Shown here piece by piece: positions 24,190-32,498 of a stretch of DNA of 64,000 nucleotides. Position 1 is the stretch's first letter. Each line of letters starts with the position of its first letter. Position numbers and translations under genes: made by a program. Source of the stretch: an uncultured Collinsella sp. (GTDB lineage: Bacteria > Actinomycetota > Coriobacteriia > Coriobacteriales > Coriobacteriaceae); contig CATXID010000004.1 of assembly GCA_958369225.1 (NCBI GenBank), positions 62,001 to 126,000 on the forward strand. Direction: 5' to 3'. The notes under the pieces are model-generated. The model was not told where the DNA came from, ran no database searches, and saw only the letters and a list, made by a program, of their open reading frames with translations.

Positions 24190-25134
24190 GTGGCGTTCAA
24201 TCATAAGCATCTGATCGACATTACCGAGTACTCCGAAGAGGACATCAAGCTCATCCTCGAGACCGCCAAGGCGTTCTCCGAGGTCAACGAGCGTGCCATC
24301 AAGAAGGTCCCCACGCTCAAGGGCAAGACCATCGTCAACATGTTCAATGAGCCCTCGACGCGTACCCGCAGCTCCTTCGAGCTCGCCGAGAAGCGTCTTT
24401 CGGCCGACAGCCTCAACTTCGGCGGCTCCTCGACCTCCACGGTCAAGGGCGAGAGCCTCGTCGATACCGTCGAGACCCTCAACGCCTACAAGATCGACTG
24501 CATCGTCGTGCGCGACAAGCACGCCGGTGCTCCCTACATCGTCACGCAGAATTCGCCCGCTAGTGTTATCTGCGCCGGCGACGGTAAGCACAACCACCCC
24601 ACGCAGGCTCTGCTCGACCTGTACACCATCTGGGAGCACAAGGGTGACTTCCACGGTCTGAAGGTCGCCGTCGTCGGCGACATCGCCCACTCCCGCGTTT
24701 GCGGCTCGCTGATTCCCGCGTTGAAGATCATGGGCTGCGAGACCTACGCCGTCGCCCCCGGCACGCTGCTGCCGCCGGCGCCCGAGGTTCTGGGCTGCGA
24801 CCACGTGACGAGCGACCTCGATTCCGTCCTGCCCGAGCTCGACGTTGTCTACATGCTGCGTGTACAGCAGGAGCGCCTCGAGGGCGCCCCGTTCCCGACC
24901 ATTCGCGAGTACCACAAGCTCTTCGGCCTGACCAAGGACCGTGAGAAGCTCATGAAGCCCGACGCGATCATTTGCCACCCGGGCCCCATCAACCGCGGCG
25001 TCGAGTTCGACTCCTATATGGCCGACCACCCGCAACGCTCCGTCATCCTGGAGCAGGTCTACGCCGGTATCTGCGTGCGTATGGCTATCCTGTATCTGCT
25101 GCTTGGAGGTGCCGATAATGGCCTTGCTTCTTAA
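24190..25134 (+). CDS. pyrB: aspartate carbamoyltransferase catalytic subunit
   Basis: 314 residues. It condenses carbamoyl phosphate with aspartate. The carbamoyl-phosphate site is FNEPSTRTRSSFELA; HPTQALLDLYTI and the YMLRVQQER aspartate-binding region are intact. GTG 24190 is chosen because GGAGGTG (24174-24180) sits 9 nt upstream; GTG 24178 lies within that site. The next gene overlaps its 3' end by 17 bp. No pyrI regulatory subunit is present, so this is likely an unregulated trimeric or dihydroorotase-associated ATCase. Confidence 0.96.
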   Translation: MAFNHKHLIDITEYSEEDIKLILETAKAFSEVNERAIKKVPTLKGKTIVNMFNEPSTRTRSSFELAEKRLSADSLNFGGSSTSTVKGESLVDTVETLNAYKIDCIVVRDKHAGAPYIVTQNSPASVICAGDGKHNHPTQALLDLYTIWEHKGDFHGLKVAVVGDIAHSRVCGSLIPALKIMGCETYAVAPGTLLPPAPEVLGCDHVTSDLDSVLPELDVVYMLRVQQERLEGAPFPTIREYHKLFGLTKDREKLMKPDAIICHPGPINRGVEFDSYMADHPQRSVILEQVYAGICVRMAILYLLLGGADNGLAS

Positions 25135-26407
25135 GAATGCCCACGTCGTCGACCCGTCCGTCGAGCTTGACGGTGTCGTTGACGTCTTGATTGACGGCGA
25201 CAAGATCGCCGAGGTCGGCGAGAACCTCGCCGCCGAGGGAGCCGAGGTCCGCGACCTTTCCGGTAAGTACCTCGTCCCTGGCCTGGTGGACATGCACGTC
25301 CACCTGCGCGAGCCCGGCTACGAGGTCAAAGAGGACATCGAGAGCGGCACCCGCGCAGCTGCCAAGGGCGGCTTCACCGGCGTGTGCGCCATGCCCAACA
25401 CCGACCCCGTCACCGATAACGGCACCGTCGTGGAGTTCGTCAAGTCCCGCGCTGCCGAGGTCGGTCACTGCCGCGTCTATCCGTCGGGCGCCATGACCCG
25501 CGGTCTTAAGGGCGAGGCCATGTCCGAGATGGGCGATATGGTCGCCCACGGCGCCGTCGCCTTCACCGACGACGGTCGCGGCGTGCAGGGCGCGGGCATG
25601 CTCCGTCGCTGCATGGACTACGGCAAGATGTTCGGCAAGGTCTTTATGAGCCATTGCCAGGACGAGGACCTGGTCGGTCACGGCCAGATCAACGAGGGCA
25701 AGGTCTCTACCCGTCTGGCTCTTGAGGGCTGGCCGGCGGCAGGCGAGGAGCTGCAGATCGCTCGCGATATCGAGATCGCCAAGCTGACCGGTGCCAAGCT
25801 GCACATCCAGCACATCTCCACCGCCCATGGCCTGGAGATCGTTCGTGCCGGCAAGGCAGCTGGCGTGCAGGTCACCTGCGAGGCCACCCCGCACCATATG
25901 TTCCTGACCGAGAACGACCTGGACGAGACCTACAACACCTCGCTCAAGGTCAATCCGCCGCTGCGCACCGACGAGGACGCCGAGGCCATCCGTCAGGGTG
26001 TCATCGACGGCACCGTCGACGTTATCGTCACCGATCACGCTCCCCACACCCCGTGGGAGAAGGCCCGCGAGTTCGAGCTTGCGCCCTTCGGCATGATCGG
26101 CCTCGAGACCTCGCTGTCGCTCGTACTCACCGAGCTGGTCAACACGGGCAAGATGGGCATGGATCGCATGGTCGAGCTCATGGCCATCAAGCCGCGCGAG
26201 ATCCTGGGTCTGGACCAGGTTCAGGTCAAGGCGGGCTCCGTTGCCGACCTGACCGTCTTCGACGCGTCCGCCACCTGGACGGTCGGCGAGGACGGCTACG
26301 AGTCGCGCGCCGAGAACTCCGGTTTTGCCGGCCGTACGCTCACCGGTCGTGCCACCGATGTGTTCGTCGGCGGTAAGCAGACGCTTGCCGACGGCTGCAT
26401 CTGCTAG
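25118..26407 (+). CDS. pyrC: dihydroorotase, class I
   Basis: 429 residues. It cyclises carbamoyl aspartate to dihydroorotate. Zinc ligands lie in VDMHVHLREPG near residue 55 and the TDHAPH motif near 305; CMDYGKMFGK and SHCQDEDL precede the second metal-ligand region (HIQHIST). ATG 25118 has GGAGGTG within the overlapping pyrB end. A GC-rich hairpin follows at 26428-26452. Confidence 0.96.
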   Translation: MALLLKNAHVVDPSVELDGVVDVLIDGDKIAEVGENLAAEGAEVRDLSGKYLVPGLVDMHVHLREPGYEVKEDIESGTRAAAKGGFTGVCAMPNTDPVTDNGTVVEFVKSRAAEVGHCRVYPSGAMTRGLKGEAMSEMGDMVAHGAVAFTDDGRGVQGAGMLRRCMDYGKMFGKVFMSHCQDEDLVGHGQINEGKVSTRLALEGWPAAGEELQIARDIEIAKLTGAKLHIQHISTAHGLEIVRAGKAAGVQVTCEATPHHMFLTENDLDETYNTSLKVNPPLRTDEDAEAIRQGVIDGTVDVIVTDHAPHTPWEKAREFELAPFGMIGLETSLSLVLTELVNTGKMGMDRMVELMAIKPREILGLDQVQVKAGSVADLTVFDASATWTVGEDGYESRAENSGFAGRTLTGRATDVFVGGKQTLADGCIC

Positions 26408-26427
26408 CATAGCTTTATCGCTTTTAT

Positions 26428-26457
26428 GCGCGGCGCCCTTGCGGTGCCGCGCTTTCT
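26428..26457 (+). terminator. weak internal terminator-like hairpin between pyrC and pyrK
   Basis: GCGCGGCGCC (26428-26437), loop, GGTGCCGCGC (26443-26452), then TTTCTGTT. The tail is poor, so it may only tune expression of the distal pyrKDF genes. Confidence 0.5.
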
Positions 26458-26499
26458 GTTCGCCTGAACCATGCAACCGCATGGGGGATTGGAGCGTCT

Positions 26500-27291
26500 A
26501 TGCCCACACCTTCCACTGCACGCATGCACGACTTCGAGGTCGTCTCGAACCAGGAGATCGCCGACGGCATCTTCTCGCTCGTTATCTCGGCCCCCAAGCT
26601 TGCAAGTGCGCTCAAGCCCGGTCAGTTCGTGAATATCGCCGTGCCGGGCGATGCTTCCTCGCTGCTTCGCGTGCCCCTGAGCTTCTATCGCGCCGACGTC
26701 GAGGCCGGCACCGTCGAGCTGTGGTACGCCGTCGTGGGCGATGATACCCGTCGTCTGTCGCAGATGGTCCCTGGCTCCACCTCCAACCTGCTGGGCCCTG
26801 GCGGCCGCGGCTGGTTCGTGCCCGAGGGTGCCAGGAAAGCACTGCTCGTCGCCGGCGGCATTGGCGTTCCGCCCGTGCTCTGCCTGGCTGGCATGCTTGC
26901 CGAGCAGGGTGTGGCCGTCGACGTGTGCCTGGGCTTTGGCACCGCGTCCAAGGCCGTGGGCGTCGATGAGTTCCGCGCGCTGGGAGCCACGGTCAACGTG
27001 TGCACCGACGACGGCTCGTTGGGCACGCACGGCTTCTGCACCGATCCTGCCGCCGAGCTGCTCGGCGAGGGCGGTTACGACTATGTCGCCAGCTGTGGTC
27101 CCGCCGTCATGATGAAGAAGGTCGCCGCCGCTGCCGCCGAGGCCGGCGCGTATTGCGAGGTGTCGCTCGAGCGCATGATGAGCTGCGGCTTTGGTGCCTG
27201 CAACACCTGCAATGTCGAGACGGTCGACGGTATGAAGGGCGCCTGCATGTGCGGCCCCGTGTTTGATGCTTCCAAGGTGGTGGTCTTCTAG
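26500..27291 (+). CDS. pyrK: dihydroorotate dehydrogenase electron-transfer subunit
   Basis: 263 residues. PyrK carries FAD and a [2Fe-2S] cluster and passes electrons from the PyrD catalytic subunit to NAD. The flavin-binding LRVPLSFYRADVE near residue 65, the NAD-binding VAGGIGVPPVLCLA, and the C-terminal cluster cysteines CGFGACNTC...C are present. ATG 26500 follows TTGGAG. It overlaps pyrD by one base, matching the obligatory PyrK-PyrD complex. Confidence 0.95.
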   Translation: MPTPSTARMHDFEVVSNQEIADGIFSLVISAPKLASALKPGQFVNIAVPGDASSLLRVPLSFYRADVEAGTVELWYAVVGDDTRRLSQMVPGSTSNLLGPGGRGWFVPEGARKALLVAGGIGVPPVLCLAGMLAEQGVAVDVCLGFGTASKAVGVDEFRALGATVNVCTDDGSLGTHGFCTDPAAELLGEGGYDYVASCGPAVMMKKVAAAAAEAGAYCEVSLERMMSCGFGACNTCNVETVDGMKGACMCGPVFDASKVVVF

Positions 27292-28214
27292 TGGGTACCG
27301 TGAACATGGCCGTCGATTTCGGCGGCGTCAAGATGCAGAACCCCATCAACACCGCAGCCGGTACCTTTGGCTACGGTTGGCAGTTCCAGAACTTCTTCGA
27401 TGTCTCGCAGCTGGGTGCCATCACCACCAAGGGCTGCGCCGCCGAGCCCTGGCCCGGCAATCCCGCACCCCGCATGGCCGAGATTCCCGGCGGCATGATC
27501 AATTCCGTGGGCCTGCAGAACCCCGGTGTGGCCGCTTTCGCCCGCGAGTCCGGTCCGTGGCTCGAGCAGCTCTCCAAGGACGGTTGCCAGGTCATCTGCC
27601 AGGTCGCCGGTCATTCCGTGGACGAGTTCGTCCGTGCGCTCGAGATGTATGTCGAGCTGTGTCCCTGGGCTGCCGGCTACGAGATCAACGTCAGCTGCCC
27701 CAATATTGCCGCCGGCGGTGCCGCTATGGGCTCCACGCCCGAGGGCGCCTCTTCCGTCATGGCCGCCTGCCGCAAGGTGACCGATAAGCCGCTGTTTGTG
27801 AAGATGGCCCCGGTCAACGTCGCCGAGATTGCCAAGGCTCTCGAGGCCGCGGGAGCCGATGGCCTTTCGGTCATCAACTCCATTCAGGGCATGGCCATTG
27901 ACGTTCATACCCGCAAGTCCCGTGTGGCCAAGCCTAAGGGCGGCCTTTCGGGTCCGCTGTGCCACCACATTGCTGTTCGTATGGTCTGGGAGGTTGCCCA
28001 AGCCGTCGACATTCCCATCAACGGCGTCGGTGGCGTCATGACCGGTGAGGACGCGGCCGAGTTTATCCTGGCTGGCGCTACCTGCGTATCGGTCGGAATG
28101 GCCAACTTCGTCGATCCGTGCGCTTCGCTCAAGATTGCGCACGAGCTCGAGGCCTGGGCCGAGTCCCAGGGTGTGAAGGACATCAACGAGCTGGTAGGTG
28201 CTTTCGAATGCTAG
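27291..28214 (+). CDS. pyrD: dihydroorotate dehydrogenase, class 1B catalytic subunit
   Basis: 307 residues. An FMN enzyme oxidising dihydroorotate to orotate. The active-site base is a Cys, in EINVSCPNIAAGG, as expected for class 1 enzymes; NTAAGTFGYG and the C-terminal NGVGGVMTGEDAAEFILAGA phosphate-binding part are typical. GTG 27291 shares its G with the pyrK stop; AAGGTGG lies upstream. Internal ATG 27306 is a less likely start. Confidence 0.95.
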   Translation: MGTVNMAVDFGGVKMQNPINTAAGTFGYGWQFQNFFDVSQLGAITTKGCAAEPWPGNPAPRMAEIPGGMINSVGLQNPGVAAFARESGPWLEQLSKDGCQVICQVAGHSVDEFVRALEMYVELCPWAAGYEINVSCPNIAAGGAAMGSTPEGASSVMAACRKVTDKPLFVKMAPVNVAEIAKALEAAGADGLSVINSIQGMAIDVHTRKSRVAKPKGGLSGPLCHHIAVRMVWEVAQAVDIPINGVGGVMTGEDAAEFILAGATCVSVGMANFVDPCASLKIAHELEAWAESQGVKDINELVGAFEC

Positions 28215-28924
28215 AGACCGATGCCCGCGACCGCGTTATCGTCGCCCTCGACTGCGACCGTGAGCGTGCGCTCGAGCTCGCCCATGAGCTTTCGGGCCAT
28301 GCCGCCTGGCTTAAAGTGGGCATGACGCTCTATTACGCCGAGGGTCCCGAGATCGTCAAGACCTTTAAGGACCTGGGCTTCAAGGTCTTCCTCGACCTTA
28401 AGTTCCATGACATTCCGCATCAGGTGCGCGGTGCCGCTCGCTCGGCCTCGCTTGCCGGTGCCGACCTGCTTTCGGTTCACGGCTTGGGTTCGGGTGCTAT
28501 GCTCGCCGCCTGCCGTGAGGGTGCCGAGGAGGCACGCGAGGATCGAGCCAAGCTCGTCGCCATCACCGTGCTCACGAGCATGAATCAGGATGCGTTGAGC
28601 GAGATCGGCGTCGAGTCGCCCGTTGCCGAGGAGGCCGCCCGTCTGGCAAAGCTCGCCCAGGCCAACGGTATCGACGGCATCGTGTGCTCGCCGATGGAGG
28701 CTCATGACATGCGTGAGCTGCTGGGTCCCGATGCGCTGATTGTGACCCCGGGCGTGCGTCCGGTTGGTGCTGCGCTGGGCGATCAGTCCCGCGTTGCCAC
28801 GCCTTCCCAGGCTATCGAGCGCGGCGCGAGCCATATCGTGGTTGGCCGCCCCATTACCGGCGCCGACGATCCGGTTGCCGCGTTTGACGCCATCGTTGCC
28901 GAGCTGGTCGAAAACGTCGCATAA
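28208..28924 (+). CDS. pyrF: orotidine 5'-phosphate decarboxylase
   Basis: 238 residues. It forms UMP from OMP. The catalytic Asp-Lys-Asp network is in FLDLKFHDIPHQV near residue 60; VIVALDCDRERAL at the N-terminus and the GVRPVG...DQSRVATP phosphate loop are present. ATG 28208 lies inside the pyrD end (7-bp overlap). pyrE and carAB are not in this operon, so orotate phosphoribosyltransferase and carbamoyl-phosphate synthetase must be elsewhere. Confidence 0.96.
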   Translation: MLETDARDRVIVALDCDRERALELAHELSGHAAWLKVGMTLYYAEGPEIVKTFKDLGFKVFLDLKFHDIPHQVRGAARSASLAGADLLSVHGLGSGAMLAACREGAEEAREDRAKLVAITVLTSMNQDALSEIGVESPVAEEAARLAKLAQANGIDGIVCSPMEAHDMRELLGPDALIVTPGVRPVGAALGDQSRVATPSQAIERGASHIVVGRPITGADDPVAAFDAIVAELVENVA

Positions 28925-28969
28925 AAGATTCCCTTAAGTCACCACTTTTGGGTCTTATTAGCACAAATT

Positions 28970-29036
28970 AGCCCCTGTGCCTGCGAAAACTTTCCCATCC
29001 TTTGTGTGGAATCGCAGGTCAGGGGCTCATCTTTTA
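28970..29036 (+). terminator. pyr operon terminator
   Basis: A long stem: 28970-28986 (AGCCCCTGTGCCTGCGA) pairs with 29012-29027 (TCGCAGGTCAGGGGCT) apart from a small bulge, and CATCTTTTAG follows. Confidence 0.75.
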
Positions 29037-29110
29037 GCGCGATATATTGCACTTTTTGCGGGTATCGTCTAACCTATGGAGCCGCGATTGGCCATTTTGT
29101 ACGTTTTACG

Positions 29111-29119
29111 TGCTAAAAT
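29111..29119 (+). promoter_or_regulatory. mihF extended -10
   Basis: TGC-TAAAAT, 45 bp before the mihF start. A TTGGCC at 29088 would be a 20-bp-spaced -35, so the promoter probably relies on the extended -10. Confidence 0.55.
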
Positions 29120-29163
29120 GCCAAATATTGAATCAGATATAACCCAACTATTTGGAGGTACGA

Positions 29164-29472
29164 ATGGCACTCCCTCAGCTTACCGATGAGCAGCGCAAGC
29201 AGGCTCTTGAGAAGGCTGCCGCCGCGCGTCACGCTCGCGCAGAGCTCCGTGAGCAGATCAAGAAGGGCGAGAAGTCCCTCGAATCCGTGCTCAACTCCGA
29301 TGACCCCATTGCTTCCCGCATGAAGGTTTCCACCCTCATCGAGTCTCTCCCCGGTTATGGCAAGGCCAAGGCCGCCAAGATCATGGAGGAGCTCGGCATC
29401 TCCGCTACCCGTCGCGTCCAGGGCCTTGGCGTCCGTCAGCGCGAGCAGCTCCTCGAGCAGCTGACCAAATAA
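29164..29472 (+). CDS. mihF: integration host factor, actinobacterial type
   Basis: 102 residues. mIHF is the single-chain actinobacterial nucleoid protein unrelated to enterobacterial IHF. The C-terminal helix-two-turn-helix LPGYGKAKAAKIMEELGIS and RRVQGLGVRQREQLL form the DNA-binding domain; the N-terminal half is a charged helix. ATG 29164 follows TTTGGAGG; the 29152 start would include the ribosome-binding site. The gmk start follows the stop immediately. Confidence 0.95.
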   Translation: MALPQLTDEQRKQALEKAAAARHARAELREQIKKGEKSLESVLNSDDPIASRMKVSTLIESLPGYGKAKAAKIMEELGISATRRVQGLGVRQREQLLEQLTK

Positions 29473-30042
29473 GTGAGCGCTCAGGATTCAAAGCTCTTTG
29501 TGATTTCTGGACCGTCAGGCGCGGGCAAGGGCACGCTCGTCACTCGTGTGCGCGAGCGTCGCTCTAACCTGGGCCTGACGGTTTCGGCTACCACGCGAGC
29601 CCCACGTAAAGGCGAGGTCGATGGCGTCAATTACTTTTTCCTGACGCGCGAGGAGTTCGACCGCCGCGTGGCAAACGGTGAGTTTGTTGAGTGGGCCGAG
29701 GTCCACGGTAACTGCTACGGCACGTTGGTGAGCGAGGTCCAGTCCAAGCTCGCCTCTGGTTCGTCTCTCATCTTGGAGATCGATGTCCAGGGTGCCCTGC
29801 AGGTCAAGGAACGTTTCCCCGAGGCCGTGCTGATCTTTATCAAGCCCCCCTCGCTCGAGGTGCTCCGCGAGCGTCTGGTCGGTCGCGGTACCGAGACGCC
29901 CGAGACGATTGAGCTGCGTATGGCAAACGCCGCCCATGAGCTTGCCCTTGCCGACCGCTACGACGACGTCGTGGTGAATGACGATCTCGACCGCGCGACC
30001 GATGAGCTCGTTCGCGTTCTCGATATGCATGAAAGGATCTGA
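29473..30042 (+). CDS. gmk: guanylate kinase
   Basis: 189 residues. It phosphorylates GMP/dGMP. P-loop SGPSGAGKGTL at residues ~11-21, the GMP-binding TTRAPRKGEVDGVNYFF and EFVEWAEVHGNCYGT segments are intact. GTG 29473 directly abuts the mihF stop. The order mihF-gmk-rpoZ is the classic actinobacterial arrangement. Confidence 0.97.
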   Translation: MSAQDSKLFVISGPSGAGKGTLVTRVRERRSNLGLTVSATTRAPRKGEVDGVNYFFLTREEFDRRVANGEFVEWAEVHGNCYGTLVSEVQSKLASGSSLILEIDVQGALQVKERFPEAVLIFIKPPSLEVLRERLVGRGTETPETIELRMANAAHELALADRYDDVVVNDDLDRATDELVRVLDMHERI

Positions 30043-30047
30043 GGTCC

Positions 30048-30329
30048 GTGTCCGTTGTAAAGCCTTGCATTGACGATCTTCTGGAGAAGACCGATCACAA
30101 CCGCTTCCTGCTCGCTTCGCTTGCCTCCAAGCGTGCCTGCGACATCAATAGCATGCTGCGCGGCCAGCATAACCGCGTGCTTGCCGTTCAGGATGTCGAC
30201 GACATCACCATCGCGCTCTCTGGCGCCGATACCATCTCGATGGCTATGGACGAGATCGTCGACGGCGATATCTCCTACGACGAGGCCCGTTACGAGAAGG
30301 CGCTCGGCCATAAGGTTGCTGAAGCCTAA
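30048..30329 (+). CDS. rpoZ: RNA polymerase omega subunit
   Basis: 93 residues. VKPCIDDLLEKTDHNRFLLASLASKRACDIN matches the omega N-terminal helix bundle that clamps beta-prime. GTG 30048 follows the gmk stop by 5 bp, with GAAAGGATCTGAGG upstream. Residues 65-93 are an acidic tail. It abuts thiI. Confidence 0.93.
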   Translation: MSVVKPCIDDLLEKTDHNRFLLASLASKRACDINSMLRGQHNRVLAVQDVDDITIALSGADTISMAMDEIVDGDISYDEARYEKALGHKVAEA

Positions 30330-31574
30330 ATGGCAGCTCGCGTCTGCCTGGTCCACTATCACGAGGTTGGACTGAAGGGCAAGAACCGCGCACATTTTGA
30401 GCATATCCTCATGGATAACATTAAGGCGGCTTTGGCCGCCTTTTCCGTGAATGCCGTGTCTCGAATTTCCGGTTATATCCTCGTGACCTTTAACGAGCAT
30501 CAGGCCGACGAGGCGGCGCGTGTCATCCGCACCGTCCCCGGCGTTGCCCGTGTGTCCCTGGCGTACCACACCAACCGCGACCCGCAGGAGTACTGCGCCG
30601 CCGCCGTCAAGGCGCTGCGCGAGTTTGGCCCCTTTGATTCGTTTAAGGTGCACGCCAAGCGCTCCAATACCGACTATGAGCTCACCTCGATTGATATCAA
30701 TCGTCAGGTGGGCGAGGTGCTGTGTGAGGCCTTCCCCGATAAAAAGGTTCAAATGCACGACCCCGACGCGATGGTGCACGTACTGGTGGTCCAGGGTAGC
30801 GTCTACGTGTATGCGCGCTCTGAGCGCGGCGTGGGCGGTCTGCCGGTGGGTTCTGCCGGCAAGGTTGTGACGCTTCTGTCGTCGGGCATCGATTCTCCGG
30901 TGGCGACCTGGATGCTCGCGCGTCGCGGCGCGGTGTGCGTGCCGGTACATTTCTCCGGTCGTCCGCAGACGCCCGATACGAGCGAGTATTTGGTGCAGGA
31001 CATCATCCGCGCGCTTGAGCCGGGTGTCCAGATCGGCCGCCTGTACGTGGTGCCGTTTGGCGATTGCCAGCGTGAGATTTCCGTCACCTGCCCCAGCAAC
31101 CTGCGCGTGATCATGTATCGCCGCATCATGTATTCGGTTGCCGAGCGCATTGCGCATATCGAGGGCGCCAAGGCTTTCGTGACCGGTGAGTCGCTCGGTC
31201 AGGTTGCCTCCCAGACGCTCGAGAACATCATGGCCGTCAACGAGGCCGTCAGGATCCCCGTGTTCCGTCCGTTGATCGGTTCAGACAAGCAGGAGATCAT
31301 TGCGCGCGCTCAGGAGATCGGTACGTTCGATATTTCAACCGAGGCAGCGCCCGACTGCTGCACGCTGTTTATGCCGCGTCGTCCCGAGACGCACGCCAAA
31401 CTCGATGCCGTGCACGAGGCCTGGGAGCTGTTCGACCACGAGGAGATGATCGAGCGCCTGCTTAAGCAGACTGAGTACATTGACTTCTCCAGCAACACGT
31501 ATAAGGCCCCTAAGACCTTAAAACGCAAACATTCGGAGCTTGCTCCGCGTGAGATTTACCAAGATCACGAATAA
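30330..31574 (+). CDS. thiI: tRNA 4-thiouridine synthetase ThiI
   Basis: 414 residues. It adenylates and thiolates U8 of tRNA and can supply sulfur for thiamine. An N-terminal ferredoxin-like region and THUMP domain (~1-170) precede the PP-loop VTLLSSGIDSPVATWML near residue 182; FGDCQREI and FVTGESLGQVASQTLEN follow. It ends without the C-terminal rhodanese domain, so an external sulfur carrier is expected. The ATG directly abuts the rpoZ stop. A terminator follows 10 bp after the gene. Confidence 0.95.
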   Translation: MAARVCLVHYHEVGLKGKNRAHFEHILMDNIKAALAAFSVNAVSRISGYILVTFNEHQADEAARVIRTVPGVARVSLAYHTNRDPQEYCAAAVKALREFGPFDSFKVHAKRSNTDYELTSIDINRQVGEVLCEAFPDKKVQMHDPDAMVHVLVVQGSVYVYARSERGVGGLPVGSAGKVVTLLSSGIDSPVATWMLARRGAVCVPVHFSGRPQTPDTSEYLVQDIIRALEPGVQIGRLYVVPFGDCQREISVTCPSNLRVIMYRRIMYSVAERIAHIEGAKAFVTGESLGQVASQTLENIMAVNEAVRIPVFRPLIGSDKQEIIARAQEIGTFDISTEAAPDCCTLFMPRRPETHAKLDAVHEAWELFDHEEMIERLLKQTEYIDFSSNTYKAPKTLKRKHSELAPREIYQDHE

Positions 31575-31584
31575 TGTTGTGTAT

Positions 31585-31617
31585 AGACCGGCGGTGCATT
31601 TGCATCGTCGGTCTTTT
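31585..31617 (+). terminator. mihF-thiI operon terminator
   Basis: AGACCGGCGGTGC (31585-31597), loop ATTT, GCATCGTCGGTCT (31602-31614) with two wobble pairs, then TTTTGC. Confidence 0.82.
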
Positions 31618-31692
31618 GCTATCTGGGCAAATGATGCCAAGATGTTCATTCGCTGACGTGTGCCTGAATAAATGGACATGTTCCCGCAAGGT

Positions 31693-31712
31693 TTTGGTCA
31701 GCTTTTGGTTTG
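31693..31712 (+). promoter_or_regulatory. putative competence operator upstream of comEA-comEC
   Basis: TTTGGTC (31693) and TTTGGTT (31704), 11 bp apart, identical over 20 bases to 2705-2724. The second unit ends 77 bp before the comEA start, almost the same distance as at yraN (74 bp). No clear -10 was found between it and the gene. Confidence 0.55.
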
Positions 31713-31787
31713 ACCGCGAAAACTGGTGTGGACGTGCGGAAGCTGCGGCGTTCGTTTCCTGACACGATGGTGCTGGGAGGTTTTGCT

Positions 31788-32498
31788 ATGGCGCAGCGCG
31801 AACAACATGAACGGGTCAAAAAGATGGACCGCTGGGCAGAAAAGCTGCTCGGTCACAAGGCGGTGGTGGTGGCGATTCTGGTTGTCATTGCCGCCGCGAG
31901 CGGCTTAGCGATGGCAAGTTTTAATAGCCGCTCCAGCGGCGTGTCGTTTGAGCGTAGTGATGAGGCGAGCTCCTCGGATGTGCGTGGGGCTGGGGATGCG
32001 TCTCATGATTATGCCGATGAGTCTTCGGCCAAGAGCTCCTCTGCTGCCGAGGTGTACGTCGATGTGGATGGCGCCGTTGTGAGGCCTGGCGTGTACCGGC
32101 TCAAAGATGGAGCACGGGTGTCCCAAGCGATCGATGCCGCCGGAGGGCTTACGGCCGAGGCGGATGTGACAGGGCTTAATCGTGCGTCCAAGATCACAGA
32201 TGGCCAAAAGATCTATGTTCCGACGGTGGGGGAGCAACAAGCGGCTGCGGCGGTCGACGGGGGCGAAAGCGGTGCCGCCACGACACCTGACGCGGGGTCT
32301 TCGTCGGGGCTCGTGAACATCAATACGGCAAGCGCGGCAGAGCTGCAGACGCTCTCGGGCATCGGGCCTTCTATGGCACAGTCGATTATCGATGAGCGGA
32401 CAAAGAACGGGGCTTTTGCCTCAGTCGATGACCTGATGCGCGTATCGGGGATCGGCGAGAAGAAGCTCGCCAAAATCAAAGATTTCATCTGCGTATGA
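31788..32498 (+). CDS. comEA: competence protein ComEA (SLBB + helix-hairpin-helix)
   Basis: 236 residues. ComEA is the membrane-anchored receptor that binds incoming double-stranded DNA during transformation. One N-terminal transmembrane helix (~24-44, VVVAILVVIAAASGLAMA), a Ser/Asp-rich stalk, an SLBB domain (~88-145, VYVDVDGAVVRPGVYRL) and two helix-hairpin-helix motifs at the C-terminus (NINTASAAELQTLSGIG). ATG 31788 follows GGGAGG; the 31710 open-frame start lies in the operator. The stop overlaps comEC as ATGA. Confidence 0.95.
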   Translation: MAQREQHERVKKMDRWAEKLLGHKAVVVAILVVIAAASGLAMASFNSRSSGVSFERSDEASSSDVRGAGDASHDYADESSAKSSSAAEVYVDVDGAVVRPGVYRLKDGARVSQAIDAAGGLTAEADVTGLNRASKITDGQKIYVPTVGEQQAAAAVDGGESGAATTPDAGSSSGLVNINTASAAELQTLSGIGPSMAQSIIDERTKNGAFASVDDLMRVSGIGEKKLAKIKDFICV

